Positions 32,916-41,057 of a stretch of DNA of 64,000 nucleotides are shown here, in pieces. Every line of letters begins with the position of its first letter. The stretch's first letter is position 1. Source of the stretch: Desulfosarcina alkanivorans (GTDB lineage Bacteria; Desulfobacterota; Desulfobacteria; Desulfobacterales; Desulfosarcinaceae); assembly GCF_009688945.1 (NCBI RefSeq), contig NZ_AP021874.1, forward strand, positions 5,890,001 to 5,954,000, written 5' to 3'. The translations under genes and the position numbers were made by a program. The notes below the pieces were generated by a model. That model did not search any database. It saw only the letters and a list, made by a program, of their open reading frames with translations, and was not told where the DNA came from.

Positions 32916-33944
32916 ATGGCGTATCATTTCAAAAATCTGGTTTTCGAAGGCGGTGGGGTCAAGGGCATCGCCTACATCGGTGCCATGCAGGCCATGAAGG
33001 AAAAGGGTATTTTGAAGAACATTACGCGGGTGGGGGGGACTTCCGCAGGTGCCATCAATGCCACCCTGTTCGCCCTTGGCTATGAGATCATCGAGCAGCG
33101 CAGGATCCTGAAGAAGCTGGATTTCAACAATTTTATGGATGACAATTGGGGACTGGTGCGTGACACGGAACGGTTGATCAAAAAATTCGGATGGTACAAG
33201 GGCGACTTTTTCCACCACTGGATATCAGGCCTGATCAACAAAAAGCTGAAAAACCCCCATGCCACCTTCCGGGATCTCAAGGCCGCCGGTCAGCCGGATC
33301 TATATGTCTATGGCGCCAACCTGAGCACCCGGTTCGGAGAAGTTTTTTCCGTGGAACACACCCCGACCACCCGCATCGCCGATGCGGTGCGCATCTCCAT
33401 GTCCATTCCGCTCTTTTTCGCCGCCTTTCGAAACGCCCGAAACGATGTATATGTGGACGGCGGCCTGCTGAATAATTTTCCGGTCAAGCTTTTCGATCGC
33501 GACAAGTACATCGACCCCGCCCAACGCGCCAAAATGGGGGTAGAGACCGAGTATTACCAAGAGGAAAACAAGCGTTTCCTGAAGTCCCACCCCTCCTCGA
33601 GCCGGTATGTCTACAACAAGCAGACCCTGGGCTTCCGCCTGGATTCGAAGCAGGAGATCGGCGTTTTCCGGGACGGCGCCGAACCCCAGCACGCCAGCAT
33701 TGCCGACTTTTTCGATTACATCAAGGCGCTGATCGGCACCGTCCTGGAAAGCCAGCTGAACAGCCACCTGCACAGCGACGACTGGCAGCGGACGATATAC
33801 ATCGATACTCTCGGCGTGGGGACCACCGACTTCGACCTTTCCGAAACCATGAAGACCAAACTGGAACAGTCCGGGCGGAAAGGCGCCAATCATTATTTCG
33901 ACTGGTATGACAAGAAGAGCAGCAAGCCAGCCAACCGGCCCTGA
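32916..33944 (+). CDS. Patatin-like phospholipase
   Basis: This 342-residue protein shows the patatin catalytic dyad: nucleophile S43 in GGTSAGAIN and D181 in YVDGGLLNNFPV, with the oxyanion loop EGGGVKGIAYIGAM at 10-23. It would hydrolyse acyl esters of phospholipids or neutral lipids. An AAAGGAG site precedes the ATG. No signal peptide is present, so it is cytosolic or membrane-peripheral. The C-terminal 100 residues (ADFFDYIKALIGTVLESQLNSHL) form a helical extension. Neighbouring genes are not clearly linked, although the next plus-strand gene is also a lipid acyltransferase. Confidence 0.9.
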   Translation: MAYHFKNLVFEGGGVKGIAYIGAMQAMKEKGILKNITRVGGTSAGAINATLFALGYEIIEQRRILKKLDFNNFMDDNWGLVRDTERLIKKFGWYKGDFFHHWISGLINKKLKNPHATFRDLKAAGQPDLYVYGANLSTRFGEVFSVEHTPTTRIADAVRISMSIPLFFAAFRNARNDVYVDGGLLNNFPVKLFDRDKYIDPAQRAKMGVETEYYQEENKRFLKSHPSSSRYVYNKQTLGFRLDSKQEIGVFRDGAEPQHASIADFFDYIKALIGTVLESQLNSHLHSDDWQRTIYIDTLGVGTTDFDLSETMKTKLEQSGRKGANHYFDWYDKKSSKPANRP

Positions 33945-34207
33945 CCGCTTGCCTGGCCTGCCGTCAAAATTTCGCATGCCCGGATCGGTCCCGGGATTTG
34001 AGAACTCACCAAGAGCGCCCGGCGGTTCCCCGCCGCCGGCGATGGCCGGCCATTGCTCATCCCTGCCCGCAAAATGACCCTGGTCATTTATTGTAAAACT
34101 TTTGTCAACCGGCCACACCCACCTTGTCACCACTTCTCCTATACCATAGAAATACGCTTCAGGAAGGTCTTTACCCGTCAAAGATGAAGGATTGCGGAGT
34201 GATTCAT

Positions 34208-35095
34208 ATGTCTAAATCATTGATCCATGGGGTTCGCGGCGTATTATCGATCCTGTTTTATACCGTCAACACAGTGGTCTGCTGCACCGCGCTTTTTATC
34301 GTCGCCCTGTTCAAGCTGCTGCTGCCGGTCAAACCGATCCAGACCGGCTGCCGGCGGCTCCTGACCGCCATTGCCAACTGCTGGATCGGCGTGAACAACC
34401 TGAACCAGCGCCTGTTCAACGGCATTCACTGGGATGTGCAGGGCCTGGACGATCTCGATCCCAAAGGGTGGTACATGGTGGTGGCCAACCACCAGTCATG
34501 GGTGGACATCCTGGTTCTGCAGAATGTGTTTTACCGCAAAATTCCCTTCTTGAAGTTTTTCCTCAAAAAGGAACTGTTCTGGTTCCCCTTGCTGGGTCAG
34601 GCGTGGTGGGCGCTGGATTTCCCTTTCATGAAACGCTACTCGAGGCAGTTTTTGAAAAAGCACCCTCACCTGATCGGCAAAGACCTGGAAATCACCCGAC
34701 GGGCCTGCGACAAATTCAGGCATATCCCCGTGTCGGTGATGAACTTCGTCGAAGGCACCCGCTTTACCCGTGAAAAACACGCCCGCCAGCGGTCGCCGTA
34801 CACCCATCTGCTGCGTACCAAGGCCGGCGGCATGGCCTTCGTGCTGGCGGCCATGGGCGACAAACTGCAGCAGATCGTGGATGTGACCATTGCCTATCCC
34901 CAGGGTGCGGCCAGTTTCTGGGATTTTGTCTGCGGGCGGGTCAAAGAGGTCAAAGTGCGCGTGAACACCCTGCCCATCAACAGCGAACTGATGGGAGACT
35001 ACCTTCAGGACCCGGAGTTCAAAAGGGATTTCCAGAACTGGCTCAACTCCCTGTGGCACGAAAAGGACCGGCACATGGCAACGATGCTGGCCTCC
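34208..35095 (+). CDS. 1-acylglycerol-3-phosphate acyltransferase-like protein (PlsC/YihG family)
   Basis: The ATG at 34208, after GCGGAG, gives about 296 residues ending LAS; an earlier in-frame ATG at 34124 lacks a ribosome site. A membrane segment at about 14-38 is followed by the acyltransferase motifs NHQSWVD (H95 and D100), then FLKKELFWFPLLGQAWWALDFPFMKR and FVEGTRFTREKHARQ. These match the YihG/PlsC subset that transfers acyl chains to lysophosphatidate or related acceptors at the inner membrane. The stop is at 35096-35098. Substrate specificity is not readable. Confidence 0.88.
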
Positions 35096-35098
35096 TGA

Positions 35099-35401
35099 AC
35101 CGCATTTTCAAATATGGTGCCGGCCAGAAAATGCCGTTGCCGGCAGACACCCCGCTTCACATCGCCCTGCCGGGTTCCGATTGGCCACCCACTGCCGCGC
35201 TGCGCCCGGGTGCACCCGCCGTCAGGGGGCGGAACCCGTTCGCTGACCCCCGGATCCGCCGGTTTTCATGAAACGCCTTGACATTGTCCAAGCCCACCCA
35301 TTAAGTTAACCCCCTTCATCCTTTTTTTGTGCGGCAAGGATGCCGTTGCCCGTTGTTGAACGGCACTCCCTTTTCCCCCCAATCAGTCAAGGAGATGAAC
35401 C
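35099..35401. other. Intergenic region before fumarase
   Basis: About 300 bases with no supported gene. It contains the candidate fumarase promoter described separately and a GC-rich stretch without clear signals. Confidence 0.35.
35278..35306 (+). promoter_or_regulatory. Candidate promoter for fumarase
   Basis: A perfect -35 hexamer TTGACA at 35278-35283 is followed after 17 bases by TTAAGT at 35301-35306, a weak -10. It lies about 95 bases upstream of the start codon. Confidence 0.35.
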
Positions 35402-37009
35402 ATGGTCGAATTCAAGTATGACGAATTACTCCCCCTGGGCGAAGATGATACCGCCTACCGGCTGCTCACCACCGAGCATGTTTCCACCGCCCGGTTCGAG
35501 GGGCAGACCGTTCTCAAGGTTGCGCCCGAAGCCCTGGAACTGCTTGCTGAGGCTGCCTTCAAGGATGTCTCCCACCTGTTGCGGCCGGCCCACCTGGCCC
35601 AGTTGGAGAAGATTTTCGACGATCCGGAAAGTTCGGACAACGACCGTTATGTGGCTCTGGAGATGCTCAAAAACGCCGTGATTTCCGCCGAAAGGGAATT
35701 TCCCATGTGCCAGGACACCGGCACCGCCATCGTCATGGGAAAGAAGGGGCAACAGGTCTGGACCGGTTTCAGCGATGAAGAAGCGCTTTCCAAAGGGGTC
35801 TTCAACGCCTATACCACGGCCAACCTGCGCTATTCCCAGAATGCGCCCCTGACCATGTATGAAGAGAAGAACACCGGCTGCAACCTGCCGGCCCAGGTGG
35901 AGGTTTATGCCACCGGCGGGGATGCCTACAAATTTCTCTTTATCGCCAAGGGCGGCGGATCGGCCAACAAAACCTATCTTTATCAGGAAACCAAGGCCGT
36001 GCTCAATCCCGGGACCCTGGTTGATTTTCTTACCGCCAAGATGAAGACCCTGGGCACGGCGGCCTGTCCGCCCTACCACCTGGCCTTCGTGGTGGGAGGG
36101 ACGTCGGCAGAGTTCAACCTGAAGACGGTCAAGCTGGCGTCGGCCGGCTACCTGGACGGGCTGCCCACCGCCGGCAGCGAGACCGGCCATGGCTTCCGGG
36201 ACCGGGGACTGGAAAAAGAGCTGCTGGCGCGGGCGCGTGACCTGGACATCGGCGCCCAGTTCGGCGGCAAGTATTTCTGTCTGGACGTCAGGGTCGTGCG
36301 CCTTCCGCGCCACGGCGCCTCCTGCCCCATCGGCATCGGCGTCAGCTGCAGCGCCGACCGCAACGTCAAGGCCAAGATCACCGCCGAAGGAATTTTCCTG
36401 GAGCAGCTGGAAACCGATCCCGCCCGTTTTCTCCCCGAACCCGCAGGGGCCGAAGATGACGCCGTGGCCATCGACCTGAACCAGCCCATGGACGACATCC
36501 GGGCCATCCTGACCCGATACCCGGTGGCCACCCGGCTGAAACTGTCCGGCAAGATCATCGTGGGCCGGGACATCGCCCATGCCAGGCTCAAGGAACGGAT
36601 GGACAGCGGCGAGGGGCTGCCCCGGTATCTGAAAGATCACATCATCTACTACGCCGGCCCGGCCAAAACACCGGACGGATATGCGTCGGGCTCCTTCGGT
36701 CCCACCACGGCCGGCCGCATGGATCCCTACGTGCCCATCTTCCAGGCCCAAGGCGCATCCATGGTCATGCTGGCCAAGGGCAATCGCTCCCGGGAGGTGA
36801 CCGACGCCTGCAAGAAATACGGCGGGTTCTATCTCGGTTCCATCGGCGGGCCGGCCGCCCGGCTGGGCAAGGATTGCATCACCTCGGTAGAGGTGCTGGA
36901 GTATCCTGAACTGGGTATGGAGGCGATCTATATGATCACCGTCAAGGATTTTCCGGCATTTATCCTGGTGGACGACAAGGGCAATGACTTCTTCGAAGGT
37001 TTGCTATAG
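35402..37009 (+). CDS. Class I fumarate hydratase, single-chain FumA/FumB type
   Basis: This 535-residue enzyme interconverts fumarate and malate in the cytoplasm with an oxygen-sensitive [4Fe-4S] cluster. Probable cluster Cys are C103 (PMCQDTGTA), C222 (TAACPPYHLAFVVGG) and C308 (ASCPIGIG). Other family words are NTGCNLPAQVEVY, KGGGSANKTYLYQ, GYASGSFGPTTAGRMD and GGPAARLGKDCITSVEVLEYPELGMEAIYMI. The first 390 residues form the alpha part and the rest the beta part, which are separate chains in many anaerobes but fused here. AAGGAG precedes the ATG. The role fits the oxidative or reverse citric acid cycle or propionate oxidation. Confidence 0.95.
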   Translation: MVEFKYDELLPLGEDDTAYRLLTTEHVSTARFEGQTVLKVAPEALELLAEAAFKDVSHLLRPAHLAQLEKIFDDPESSDNDRYVALEMLKNAVISAEREFPMCQDTGTAIVMGKKGQQVWTGFSDEEALSKGVFNAYTTANLRYSQNAPLTMYEEKNTGCNLPAQVEVYATGGDAYKFLFIAKGGGSANKTYLYQETKAVLNPGTLVDFLTAKMKTLGTAACPPYHLAFVVGGTSAEFNLKTVKLASAGYLDGLPTAGSETGHGFRDRGLEKELLARARDLDIGAQFGGKYFCLDVRVVRLPRHGASCPIGIGVSCSADRNVKAKITAEGIFLEQLETDPARFLPEPAGAEDDAVAIDLNQPMDDIRAILTRYPVATRLKLSGKIIVGRDIAHARLKERMDSGEGLPRYLKDHIIYYAGPAKTPDGYASGSFGPTTAGRMDPYVPIFQAQGASMVMLAKGNRSREVTDACKKYGGFYLGSIGGPAARLGKDCITSVEVLEYPELGMEAIYMITVKDFPAFILVDDKGNDFFEGLL

Positions 37010-37022
37010 AATGTTGAACTTA

Positions 37023-37148
37023 GAGATTGGAAATTAGAAATTTAGGGGAGATGAAACAAGATTGTGGATTAGGATGCCTGCAAATTGGCACCAACGCTAT
37101 CAAATAGAAAATAAAGCATGAACAACCCAATTTCTAATTTCCAATCTC
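37023..37148. repeat. AT-rich perfect 20-base inverted repeat
   Basis: The arm at 37023-37042 (GAGATTGGAAATTAGAAATT) is repeated exactly, inverted, at 37129-37148, with 86 bases between. It lies between the convergent fumarase and regulator genes and is much AT-richer than both. The spacing makes it a poor terminator. It may be a small non-coding repeat element. Confidence 0.65.
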
Positions 37149-37213
37149 AACCTTACGTGAGCGGGGTACGAATGATCTAACCGTCTCCAACCTCCAACAC
37201 CAAACCTCCCATC

Positions 37214-37924
37214 TCATTTCCCCTGGCCTTCGAAGAAATGGTAGACGAAGTCGATGTGCCGTTTCATGGCGCGGTAGGCGGTCTCCGGGTTGTGTTCACG
37301 GATGGCCCGGTAGATGGCATTGTGCTGGTCCAGAATGATGTCGATGTTGCCCGGTATTTTGTAAAGGCCCTCCAGGTTGACCTTGATGCCGGTAAACAGA
37401 AAATCGTAAAAGTTTTTCATGATGAAAACCTGGAGCGGGTTGTTCGTCGCATAGGCGATGGCCATGTGGAACGAGGCGTCGGCCTCGGTGCCCAGCCTTC
37501 CGGATCGGACTTCCTTTTGCATCTCCTCGATGCTTTTCTCCATGAACTGGAAATCCTTTTCCACGGCCCGGGTAGCCGCCATGGCGGCGGCATTGCATTC
37601 CAGCCCCATGCGGACTTCCAGCAGGTCGGTAATGGAAGCGTCCTGACTCTCCACCATGTTGGCCACGATGCTCTTCTCTCTGGATTCAGGCGACCGGACG
37701 AAGGTGCCCTGGCCCTGGCGCTGTTCCAGCAGCCCCATGACCACCAGTTTGTTGATGGCATCTCTCACCGAGGTGCGGCTGACACCAAAGGCTTCAGCCA
37801 GTTCCCGCTCGGTGAGTATTTTTTCGCCGGGTTTGAATTCACCGCGGAAGATCAGTTCCCTCAGCTGGTCGAACACCTGGTCGGAAATTCGTTTGGGTTT
37901 GATGGGTTTGAGTTTGTGTGGCAT
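37214..37924 (-). CDS. GntR-family transcriptional regulator with FCD domain
   Basis: This 236-residue regulator starts MPHKLKPIKPKRISDQVFDQLRELIF. Residues about 10-75 form the winged helix (EKILTERELAEAFGVSRTSVRDAINKLVVMGLLEQRQGQGTFV). The rest is an all-helical FCD domain with the metal/ligand His region DASFHMAIAYATNNPLQVF and a terminal HIDFVYHFFEGQ. FCD regulators usually sense small carboxylates or acyl-CoA-type intermediates. It is divergent from the acyl-CoA synthetase operon, and two TGGT-N3-ACCA sites lie between them, so it likely controls that operon and perhaps itself. Confidence 0.92.
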   Translation of the reverse strand: MPHKLKPIKPKRISDQVFDQLRELIFRGEFKPGEKILTERELAEAFGVSRTSVRDAINKLVVMGLLEQRQGQGTFVRSPESREKSIVANMVESQDASITDLLEVRMGLECNAAAMAATRAVEKDFQFMEKSIEEMQKEVRSGRLGTEADASFHMAIAYATNNPLQVFIMKNFYDFLFTGIKVNLEGLYKIPGNIDIILDQHNAIYRAIREHNPETAYRAMKRHIDFVYHFFEGQGK

Positions 37925-38215
37925 GGTCTGCTTACCGTTCCGTTTGATATTGTCGATGGCTCCCGTGAAGGACAGGTGTCTTCGATGGTTGGCGTGGCCG
38001 TCATCGTGGTGCCGGGCCGGGGCGGCTACGGGTGATGCGGTTCATGGTTCGTCCGTGCCCGAGGACGCTGGCGATACTAACGGATTTGGGACCGCACTGC
38101 AATTCAAAACTTTCCAGTGATGCCAGCCCGTTGCAGGAGGAACCGCGGGAAACGGCGGGGCGCTGGGGCGTGGAAGTTTCTGCCGATGGATTGACACATG
38201 GAAAAGGAATTAAAT

Positions 38216-38226
38216 TGGTCTTACCA
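38216..38226. promoter_or_regulatory. Candidate GntR/FCD operator 1
   Basis: TGGTCTTACCA is a perfect inverted repeat TGGT-N3-ACCA and fits the TNGT-N3-ACNA consensus of FadR/LldR/PdhR-type regulators. Flanking AT bases (AAAT before) also fit. Confidence 0.55.
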
Positions 38227-38344
38227 TGTCAAACCCCGGGGATGTAGCCCTGCTTCCGCCGGATCTCTCCCTTCCGCCCAGGATCTCAATATCCGTATAA
38301 TAGCATGGGGTTATTTATAGTTCAAGTCGGATAGCGCTTTGTGC

Positions 38345-38373
38345 TTGACAGGCGTCAGCGCCCTTCGTTATCT
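38345..38373 (+). promoter_or_regulatory. Candidate promoter of the acyl-CoA synthetase operon
   Basis: TTGACA at 38345-38350 is followed after 17 bases by TTATCT at 38368-38373, which is a weak -10. Operator 2 lies immediately downstream (38375-38385), a position from which a bound repressor would block transcription. Confidence 0.4.
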
Positions 38374-38374
38374 A

Positions 38375-38385
38375 TGGTATAACCA
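38375..38385. promoter_or_regulatory. Candidate GntR/FCD operator 2
   Basis: TGGTATAACCA is a second perfect TGGT-N3-ACCA repeat, 159 bases from operator 1 and overlapping the likely transcription start region. Two such sites between a FCD regulator and a divergent operon are unlikely by chance. Confidence 0.6.
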
Positions 38386-38796
38386 ATAATTAATCTGGTT
38401 TCTGGTCTGCCCGGAGCCCATAAGCGTTGCGGTTGATCAGGGAGGGGACGATTTTTATAAAAAGGGAGTTGCATCGGATCTGAAAATACGGATAATGATA
38501 CTGTTGGTGGTCGGTCGGAGAGGGGCCTTTCGGTTCACCGAACAGCGGAATATCGGAGCGGCCGAGGCCATGGTGACGGCAGCCCGTAATTGTGGTTGCC
38601 GCATCGCATGATCGCGGATCCCGCAAGGACCGGATCACCGGCCCGGGCCGAACGATGCCTGCAGGGGCTGCTTGTAGCTTTACAAACAACTATCGATCGA
38701 ATCGGGATGCGCGCACGGAATGGAACCGACGCGATCCCTTTTTTAATTTTTTAACGGCTGAATCAGCCGGATAATTACGAAAGCAGGTGTTTATCT

Positions 38797-40956
38797 ATGG
38801 AAGGTCTTGATGCATTGTTCAACCCGTCCTCCGTGGCGGTGGTCGGCGCCTCCAGCAGCCCGGGGAAGGTCGGTCATGATATCTTTGTCAATATTCTTAA
38901 AGGCGGTTTTACCGGTACCCTGTACCCGGTCAATCCCAGGGCGAAGTCCATTGCCAGCGTTCGCGCCTATCCGGATATCAAGGATATTCCGGATCCCATT
39001 GAGCTGGCCATCATCATTCTTCCCCCGATTCACGCGGAAACGGCCATCAAGCACGCCATCGACAAGGGCGTCAAGGCCGTGGTCATCGTTTCCGCGGGAT
39101 TCAAGGAGGTCGGCGGCGAAGGTCTTGAAATCGAACAGCGTATTGTGGCCATGTGCCGTGAAGCCGGCGTCCGGGTGGTCGGCCCCAACTGCCTGGGGGT
39201 GATCAACCCCATGGCCGATGTACGTCTTAACGCCAGTTTTTCCGCCCGCATGCCGGCGGCCGGCAACATCTCCTTCATTTCCCAGAGCGGCGCCCTGTGC
39301 ACGGCCGTCCTGGATTTCGCTGCCGATAAGGACTTCGGGTTTTCCAAGTTCGTCTCCATCGGCAACAAGGCGGATGTGGATGAGCTGGACCTGTTGCGCT
39401 ATTTTCACGCCGACCCGGAGACCGAAGTCATCATGCTCTACATCGAAGAGCTGCAGCGGGGGCCCGAATTCATCCAGGCGGTCAAGGAGATTACCGGCGG
39501 TGACCGGCCCACACCGGTACTGGCCATCAAATCCGGCCGCACCAGCGCCGGGGCCCAGGCCGCCGCGTCCCACACCGGCTCCCTGGCGGGCAGCGAAGCC
39601 GTCTACGATGCGATTTTTACCCAGAGCGGCATCATCCGCGTGGAATCGATCAACGAATTGTTCGATTTCGGAACCGCCTTTGCCTACAAGAACGAAAGCG
39701 CCCTGGGCAAGATGCGCCGCAAGGTGCCGCTGGGAAACCGGGTGGCCATTGTCACCAATGCGGGAGGCCCCGGCATCGTGGCCACGGACATGACCGTGTC
39801 CTCCGGACTGGAACTGGCAACGTTCAGCGACGACACCATCGAGGTGCTCAAAAGCCATCTGCCCCTGACCGCCAACGTGAACAATCCCGTGGATGTGATC
39901 GGGGACGCGGCCCAGGACCGCTATGAAAATGCCCTTTCCGCGGTCATCAAGGACGAGGAGGTGGACGGGGCCCTTGTGATCCTGACCCCCCAGAGCATGA
40001 CCAATGCCATCGGCACGGCCGAGGCCATCGTCCATATCGCCCGGCGGTCACACAAACCCATCCTGTGCTGCTTCATGGGGATCATCGATGTGTCCGCCGG
40101 CGTCAAGTACCTGCAGGAAAACGGTGTTCCCGTGTATCGCTTCCCCGAAAGCGCGGCCAAGACGTTCGGCGCCCTGTACCGCTATTCCCGATGGCTCAAC
40201 CGCCAGCAACTGGCACCCTTTCCCGTCAAACACGATAAAGCGCGCGCGGCGGAAATCATCGCCGACGCCCTGGATCAGGGCAACACCTACATCGGTGAAA
40301 TCGGCGGCACCGAATTGCTGGCGTGTTACGGGTTTAACGTGCTGCCCACGGTGCTGGCCACCAGCGCGGCCGAAGCCGGGGATGCCGCCGACCGGATGGG
40401 GTATCCCGTGGTGATGAAGATCGTGTCCCCCCAGATTATCCATAAATCCGATGCCGGCGGGGTCATCGTGGGGCCGGACAGCCGCGAGGCCGTCACCGGG
40501 GCCTTTGAAACCATTGTGGACAATGCCAAAAAGTACAGTCCCGATGCAACGGTTGCCGGCGTGCTGGTTCAGCGGCTGGCACCCAAAGGCCATGAAGTGA
40601 TTCTGGGAATGACCCGCTACCCCATTTTCGGGCCGCTGATCATGTTCGGCTTCGGCGGCATCTTCGTGGAAGTATTTCAGGACGTGGCCTTCAGGCTGGC
40701 GCCCCTGACGCGAAACGGCGCCCGCAACATGGTGCGCAGCATCAAGGGGCACAAGCTGCTTTCGGGATACCGGGGGGACCCCCGGGCAGACATCGCCGCC
40801 ATCGAACGGATGCTGGTGTGCCTTTCCGAACTGGTCATCAACCACCCGGAAATCAAGGAACTGGACATCAACCCGCTGCTGGTTCATCCGGATGGCGAGG
40901 GGGTTACCGTGGCGGACTGCCGTTTTATTCTCGAAAAACCGGAAAAAGACAGCTGA
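38797..40956 (+). CDS. ADP-forming acetate/acyl-CoA ligase, fused alpha-beta chain
   Basis: This 719-residue enzyme links acyl-CoA and ADP plus phosphate to free acid, CoA and ATP, or the reverse. Residues 1-130 are the CoA-binding Rossmann domain (PSSVAVVGASSSPGKVGHDI), about 150-290 the ligase-CoA domain with the phospho-His H259 in ASHTGSLAGSEAVYD, then a second ligase domain, and about 495-719 an ATP-grasp domain (VVMKIVSPQIIHKSDAGGV, GFGGIFVEVFQDVAFRLAPL, ELDINPLLVHPDGEGV). The alpha and beta parts, separate in many archaea, are fused here. It heads an operon with a CoA-transferase and an OFA-type transporter, so carboxylate activation is likely. Confidence 0.93.
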   Translation: MEGLDALFNPSSVAVVGASSSPGKVGHDIFVNILKGGFTGTLYPVNPRAKSIASVRAYPDIKDIPDPIELAIIILPPIHAETAIKHAIDKGVKAVVIVSAGFKEVGGEGLEIEQRIVAMCREAGVRVVGPNCLGVINPMADVRLNASFSARMPAAGNISFISQSGALCTAVLDFAADKDFGFSKFVSIGNKADVDELDLLRYFHADPETEVIMLYIEELQRGPEFIQAVKEITGGDRPTPVLAIKSGRTSAGAQAAASHTGSLAGSEAVYDAIFTQSGIIRVESINELFDFGTAFAYKNESALGKMRRKVPLGNRVAIVTNAGGPGIVATDMTVSSGLELATFSDDTIEVLKSHLPLTANVNNPVDVIGDAAQDRYENALSAVIKDEEVDGALVILTPQSMTNAIGTAEAIVHIARRSHKPILCCFMGIIDVSAGVKYLQENGVPVYRFPESAAKTFGALYRYSRWLNRQQLAPFPVKHDKARAAEIIADALDQGNTYIGEIGGTELLACYGFNVLPTVLATSAAEAGDAADRMGYPVVMKIVSPQIIHKSDAGGVIVGPDSREAVTGAFETIVDNAKKYSPDATVAGVLVQRLAPKGHEVILGMTRYPIFGPLIMFGFGGIFVEVFQDVAFRLAPLTRNGARNMVRSIKGHKLLSGYRGDPRADIAAIERMLVCLSELVINHPEIKELDINPLLVHPDGEGVTVADCRFILEKPEKDS

Positions 40957-41057
40957 TATGATCAGAGGCGGATACGCCGGCTATCAAAAAAGGTGAACGC
41001 TCGACAGCGCAATAGCGTGCCGGTGCAAGGGGGCTTACTTCAAACAGGAGGCAGGCG

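Larger units (their letters stand above)
37925..38796. other. Long divergent regulatory region (870 bases)
   Basis: No gene with a good start or recognisable product is present. The region holds two candidate FCD operators and a promoter-like pair (listed separately). Near 38750 a small hairpin (CGGCTG-AAT-CAGCCG) follows two T-runs. The rest is unassigned. Confidence 0.4.

Noticed and set aside
37023..37148. Inverted repeat as a bidirectional terminator or CRISPR
   Set aside because: The 86-base spacer is too long for a terminator, there is no T-run, and a single pair of inverted arms is not a direct-repeat array.
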